Shown: positions 5,838-8,246 of the stretch, piece by piece
Layout: every line of letters starts with the position of its first letter
How positions within the stretch are numbered: the first letter of the stretch is position 1
Assembly: GCA_036446835.1 (NCBI GenBank)
Contig: JAZFTT010000212.1
Span: 1-8,246 of the forward strand
DNA: 8,246 bases
DNA from: SZUA-217 sp036446835
Lineage (GTDB): Bacteria; Actinomycetota; Acidimicrobiia; Spongiisociales; ZC4RG35
Direction: 5' to 3'
Notes under the pieces: model-generated
What the model was told of the DNA's origin: nothing
Seen by the model: the letters and a program-made list of their open reading frames with translations, nothing else
The model's database searches: none
Position numbers and translations under genes: made by a program

Positions 5838-7471
5838 GCCGGGACACACAATCCCCCGACCGTCCGGCTGTGGAGCTCCAGGCAGAGGAGTTCCAGGACT
5901 ACGAAGGGCCTCTTCTTCCAGAGGGCGCGGGTTTCGATCTGTCACAACTGCTCACGGCGGATTCCTTGCGTGGAATGGCGGCGATTGTGGTGTCGGTCAT
6001 GGTGCTCCGCGCCCCTAGCACCTCACCAAAAAGGCTCGCCTTCCTCATTTCGGTAATTCTGGTTGCGTGGGCTGTCGGCGGAGTTATCGAGCTTCGTCGC
6101 TCCGAGTCGCGAACAGGTTGGGATATCGCTCGAGTCCTCTTTCTGGTTGTAGCCGCCGTTGGGCTTGTTCTCATCCCCAACTTCACCGGCGAGAACCTCG
6201 GCCGGGCCGGCGGCGTCACTTTGATAGTTCTGGGCTTCGTCAACGGCTATCGGGCGTTTCGAGCCCGGGAGAGCGGCTCTCTGCTCGAGCCCCTGCTTGG
6301 TGCCTTCTTCTACCTGGCCATTGGGGCCGCCCTGGTGGTCTCGCCCACCTCCATCCTTGGATTAGCAATTCTATTCCTTGCCACTTATTGGTTTGTGGCA
6401 GGGGTGCTCACGCTCGTCACGAATATCCGACTCGATGATCGGACGATTGAACCCGGTGGGGTTTGGGAGACACTCCTGGCGTGGATCCAAGGAAGACCGA
6501 ACACGGCCGACGATCGGCGTCAGCTCTACGACAAACTCTTCTACGAGGGGGATATTGGACCGCGCCGGCTCTCGAGATTTTTCACCCTCATGGGATTCGC
6601 CACCGGGATAGCCGCCTTTGGCATTATTGCCGACTCAACAGCTGTAGTAATCGGTGCGATGCTAGTTGCTCCGCTGATGACCCCGCTGATGGGGACATCT
6701 CTTGCCATGGTCATGGGTTGGCCGCGTCGAGCAGCCATGTCTGGCGGAGTGGCGCTGGGAGGCATCCTGTTTGCCATAGGTCTCAGCGTTCTCTTCGGTT
6801 GGATGTACGGACCGGAGATCTCCACCGTTGCCAACTCACAGGTAGCCTCACGGATAGGTCCCACAGTCGTTGACCTGGCGATAGCTATCGCGGCTGGAGG
6901 TGCCGGCGCTTTCGCATTATCGAGACCTGACGTTTCGGATTCCCTACCCGGTGTTGCAGTAGCGATCGCCCTGGTGCCCCCTTTGTCTGTGGTAGGTCTG
7001 ATGATTTCGCAGGCCGAGTGGTCGGCGGCGTCCGGTGCCCTCTTGCTCTTCATTACAAACCTCGTCGCCATCATCCTCGTCGGAGGCGCTGTTTTCATTC
7101 TCACCGGAGTTGTTCCGGTGCTCCGACTGTTCGAGAACAAAAGTTGGGTCAAGAAAAGCTTGGGGATGGTGGCAGTGTTGGCGATCGCGGTAATCGCGAC
7201 TCTTGGGGCGAGCGCGGATACCTTTCAGAAACAGACTGCAGGCGTTGCCGCTGCGGAGAGCATCGTGGCGGAATGGTTGGGCAACTCGGACCTTCGGGTC
7301 ATACGTTCTGAGTATTCCGGTGATGAGTTCGTCATCATCGTTGAAGGCTCCGAGGAACCGCCCCAAATCGACGATCTGGCGACGGCTTTCGAAGAGGAGT
7401 TCGGCAAGCCGGTTGGCGTCTCAGTCAAGTGGGTTCCAACCACCACTTTCGAATTTGCGGTGGACGACTAA
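5834..7471 (+). CDS. HdeD/DUF308-like domain fused to DUF389 membrane protein
   Basis: A 545-residue multi-pass membrane protein of unknown function made of three parts. Residues 1-43 are acidic and soluble. Residues about 44-198 form six hydrophobic helices (near 46-60, 67-86, 98-115, 124-139, 152-170, 173-197), the pattern of the HdeD/DUF308 family, known from acid-stress membrane proteins. After a hydrophilic linker (199-247), residues about 248-460 match DUF389, with the family hallmark DSTAVVIGAMLVAPLMTPLMG (267-287) and AIALVPPLSVVGL (377-389); about seven helices are visible. Residues 461-545 form an acidic soluble tail with alternating strand and helix character (VIRSEYSGDEFVIIVEG), which may be a small alpha/beta domain. 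The GTG start is set by a good Shine-Dalgarno sequence and a four-base overlap with the DUF2252 gene. It is the last gene of the operon. DUF389 assignment is strong; HdeD-likeness rests on helix pattern and length. Confidence 0.86.
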   Translation: MSRDTQSPDRPAVELQAEEFQDYEGPLLPEGAGFDLSQLLTADSLRGMAAIVVSVMVLRAPSTSPKRLAFLISVILVAWAVGGVIELRRSESRTGWDIARVLFLVVAAVGLVLIPNFTGENLGRAGGVTLIVLGFVNGYRAFRARESGSLLEPLLGAFFYLAIGAALVVSPTSILGLAILFLATYWFVAGVLTLVTNIRLDDRTIEPGGVWETLLAWIQGRPNTADDRRQLYDKLFYEGDIGPRRLSRFFTLMGFATGIAAFGIIADSTAVVIGAMLVAPLMTPLMGTSLAMVMGWPRRAAMSGGVALGGILFAIGLSVLFGWMYGPEISTVANSQVASRIGPTVVDLAIAIAAGGAGAFALSRPDVSDSLPGVAVAIALVPPLSVVGLMISQAEWSAASGALLLFITNLVAIILVGGAVFILTGVVPVLRLFENKSWVKKSLGMVAVLAIAVIATLGASADTFQKQTAGVAAAESIVAEWLGNSDLRVIRSEYSGDEFVIIVEGSEEPPQIDDLATAFEEEFGKPVGVSVKWVPTTTFEFAVDD

Positions 7472-7493
7472 CGCAGTGTTGGCTGCAAGAAGA

Positions 7494-7522
7494 AGAGACC
7501 CCCATCATCGATGGGGGTCTCT
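7494..7522. terminator. Perfect 13-bp hairpin terminator between converging genes
   Basis: Left arm AGAGACCCCCATC (7494-7506), three-base loop ATC, right arm GATGGGGGTCTCT (7510-7522), with no mismatch. It starts 22 bases after the DUF389 stop and ends 20 bases after the SHOCT gene stop on the other strand. Reading the minus strand, the hairpin is followed by a T-rich tract (TCTTCTTCTT minus its first stem bases), so it is a good intrinsic terminator for the SHOCT gene. On the plus strand no T run follows, so termination there would be weaker. Probably a shared bidirectional terminator. Confidence 0.85.
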
Positions 7523-7542
7523 CCAATTGGTGTGGATTCAGG

Positions 7543-7920
7543 CTACGCGAGAAGCTTGGCCTTCTGCGCCTGGAACTCTGCGTCGGAGATGGCGCCAGAG
7601 TCCTTCAGCGAAGCGAGCTTTCCGATCTCGTCAGCGGCCGATGAGCTATCACCGGCAACCGACTGGATGTACTCGCGCTGTGCGTTCGCCATGTCGGAGG
7701 CCTGCTTCACGGAGCGCTCCTGCATCTTGTCGCCGTTGGCGATCAGATATATCAGGACTCCGAGGAAGGGAAGGACTATCACGAAGAGGATCCAGCCCGC
7801 CTTGCCAAAGCCGGAGATTTCGCTGCGGAAGATGTCGGCAAAGATCGTGATCAGCAGCCAGATCCACACGAAGAACATAAAGAACCAGAGCATGGACCAG
7901 AACAGGTCGAGAAGCGGCAT
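7543..7920 (-). CDS. Small membrane protein with PLDc_N and SHOCT domains
   Basis: A 125-residue protein. Residues 6-31 form a very hydrophobic, tryptophan- and phenylalanine-rich helix, and 40-61 (AGWILFVIVLPFLGVLIYLI) form a second helix with the pattern of the PLDc_N domain (a two-helix domain also found before cardiolipin synthases). A charged linker at 64-95 leads to a C-terminal SHOCT motif at about 97-124 (DEIGKLASLKDSGAISDAEF), a short helical domain thought to aid oligomerisation. There is no HKD phospholipase motif, so it is not an enzyme of that class; the role is unknown. GGAGG sits four bases before the ATG and fixes the start. It is transcribed as a single gene, towards the DUF389 operon, and ends at the shared hairpin. 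Confidence 0.88.
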   Translation of the reverse strand: MPLLDLFWSMLWFFMFFVWIWLLITIFADIFRSEISGFGKAGWILFVIVLPFLGVLIYLIANGDKMQERSVKQASDMANAQREYIQSVAGDSSSAADEIGKLASLKDSGAISDAEFQAQKAKLLA

Positions 7921-8096
7921 TGAACCTCCAACTAGAGAGTGTGAGTAGTCGACGGGACCGAGGTCGTCGTTGACAGCCCACGACTATATCCAGATGGACT
8001 AAAGGAAGCGATTTGGAGTGCTTGCCAACATCAACGGCCACCGTTAACCGGTGGCCGTTGATGACGTCCGGCGCCCTTATCGGGCATCGACGAGGT
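7921..8096 (-). other. Leader and promoter region of the SHOCT gene, plus upstream hairpin
   Basis: These 176 bases contain no supported gene. On the minus strand they hold the SHOCT gene Shine-Dalgarno sequence (GGAGG, 7925-7929) and a possible -10 box TATAGT (7983-7988), which would give a leader of roughly 55 bases; no clear -35 matches it. The rightmost part holds the hairpin at 8029-8063. Confidence 0.35.
8029..8063 (-). terminator. Perfect 15-bp hairpin, probable terminator of the upstream minus-strand gene
   Basis: Arms CATCAACGGCCACCG (8029-8043) and CGGTGGCCGTTGATG (8049-8063) pair without mismatch around a five-base loop, TTAAC. The hairpin begins 33 bases downstream of the TAA of the ORF at 8097-8246 and lies before the SHOCT promoter, the usual place for a terminator. 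The tail on the minus strand (TTGGCAAGC) is poor in T, so it may be a U-independent terminator. A protein-binding palindrome is the alternative. Confidence 0.6.
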
Positions 8097-8246
8097 TTAG
8101 ATGAACTGGGCGATGAGCGGGATCGCGACGAGGTTGGCCGCCACCACACCGAGTCGGGTGATGGTCGGGACCCTGGCTGCTCGCACTGAAGTGGCGGCGA
8201 GAGCCACCCCGGCGAGGACAAAGAGCCATGCGCCGTTGGTCAGCAT
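8097..8246 (-). CDS. Hydrophobic ORF, partial or very small membrane protein
   Basis: Reading the minus strand from the window edge gives 49 residues, then TAA at 8097-8099. The residues form two hydrophobic helices, about 5-20 (GAWLFVLAGVALAATS) and 30-48 (TRLGVVAANLVAIPLIAQF), joined by a short basic loop. The codon at the very edge is ATG (8244-8246), but nothing upstream is visible, so this is either the C-terminal end of a larger membrane protein or a complete 49-residue one. Support for coding is the membrane pattern, a clean stop, and the strong hairpin downstream. I do not recognise the family. Confidence 0.5.
   Translation of the reverse strand: MLTNGAWLFVLAGVALAATSVRAARVPTITRLGVVAANLVAIPLIAQFI

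Noticed and set aside
6541..7152. 203-residue minus-strand open frame inside the DUF389 gene
   Set aside because: Low-complexity Ala/Pro/Arg/Thr-rich translation opposite a well-supported membrane protein; no start signal.
7543..7920. The SHOCT gene as a phospholipase D or cardiolipin synthase fragment
   Set aside because: Only the PLDc_N helices are present; there are no HKD motifs, and the gene has its own start, SHOCT end and terminator, so it is a complete small protein.

Overview
The window looks like chromosomal DNA of a moderately high-GC actinobacterium. This is inferred from four things: GTG used as a start codon, two genes with no Shine-Dalgarno sequence that look leaderless, four-base start/stop overlaps, and protein families common in Actinomycetota (Abhydrolase_9, DUF2252, SHOCT/PLDc_N, the large arylsulfatase subfamily). 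An Acidimicrobiia-like source is a guess. I see no tRNA, rRNA, CRISPR array, insertion sequence or phage gene, and no noncoding stretch longer than about 200 bases.

Layout, left to right. (1) Bases 1-815, minus strand: N-terminal third of a type I sulfatase with a CSPTR active site, cut by the window edge. (2) Bases 816-947: intergenic region shared by two divergent genes, carrying a 15-bp imperfect inverted repeat that looks like an operator. (3) Bases 948-2861, plus strand: a two-domain alpha/beta hydrolase with a membrane N-terminus and a GESLG nucleophile. (4) Bases 2878-3498, minus strand: a six-helix ion channel with a TLGYGD potassium filter, convergent with the hydrolase; its true start may lie upstream at a CTG. 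(5) Bases 3696-7471, plus strand: a tight three-gene cluster made of a CPBP (CAAX-type) intramembrane protease, a DUF2252 protein with phosphotransferase-like motifs, and a fusion of an HdeD/DUF308-like six-helix domain to a DUF389 membrane domain. (6) Bases 7494-7522: a perfect 13-bp terminator hairpin between converging genes. (7) Bases 7543-7920, minus strand: a small PLDc_N/SHOCT membrane protein. (8) Bases 8029-8063: a perfect 15-bp hairpin, probably the terminator of (9) a small or partial membrane ORF at 8097-8246 on the minus strand.

How the genes may work together. Nearly every gene outside the sulfatase encodes a membrane protein or sits in an operon with one, so the theme is envelope function and membrane stress. 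The sulfatase and hydrolase share a control region and could act on related ester or sulfate-ester substrates. The best candidate for an undescribed system is the protease - DUF2252 - HdeD/DUF389 cluster. Its last two genes overlap by four bases (GTGA), and its first two lie in the same reading frame, separated by one TGA and eight sense codons. No function of that cluster can be proven from the sequence alone.
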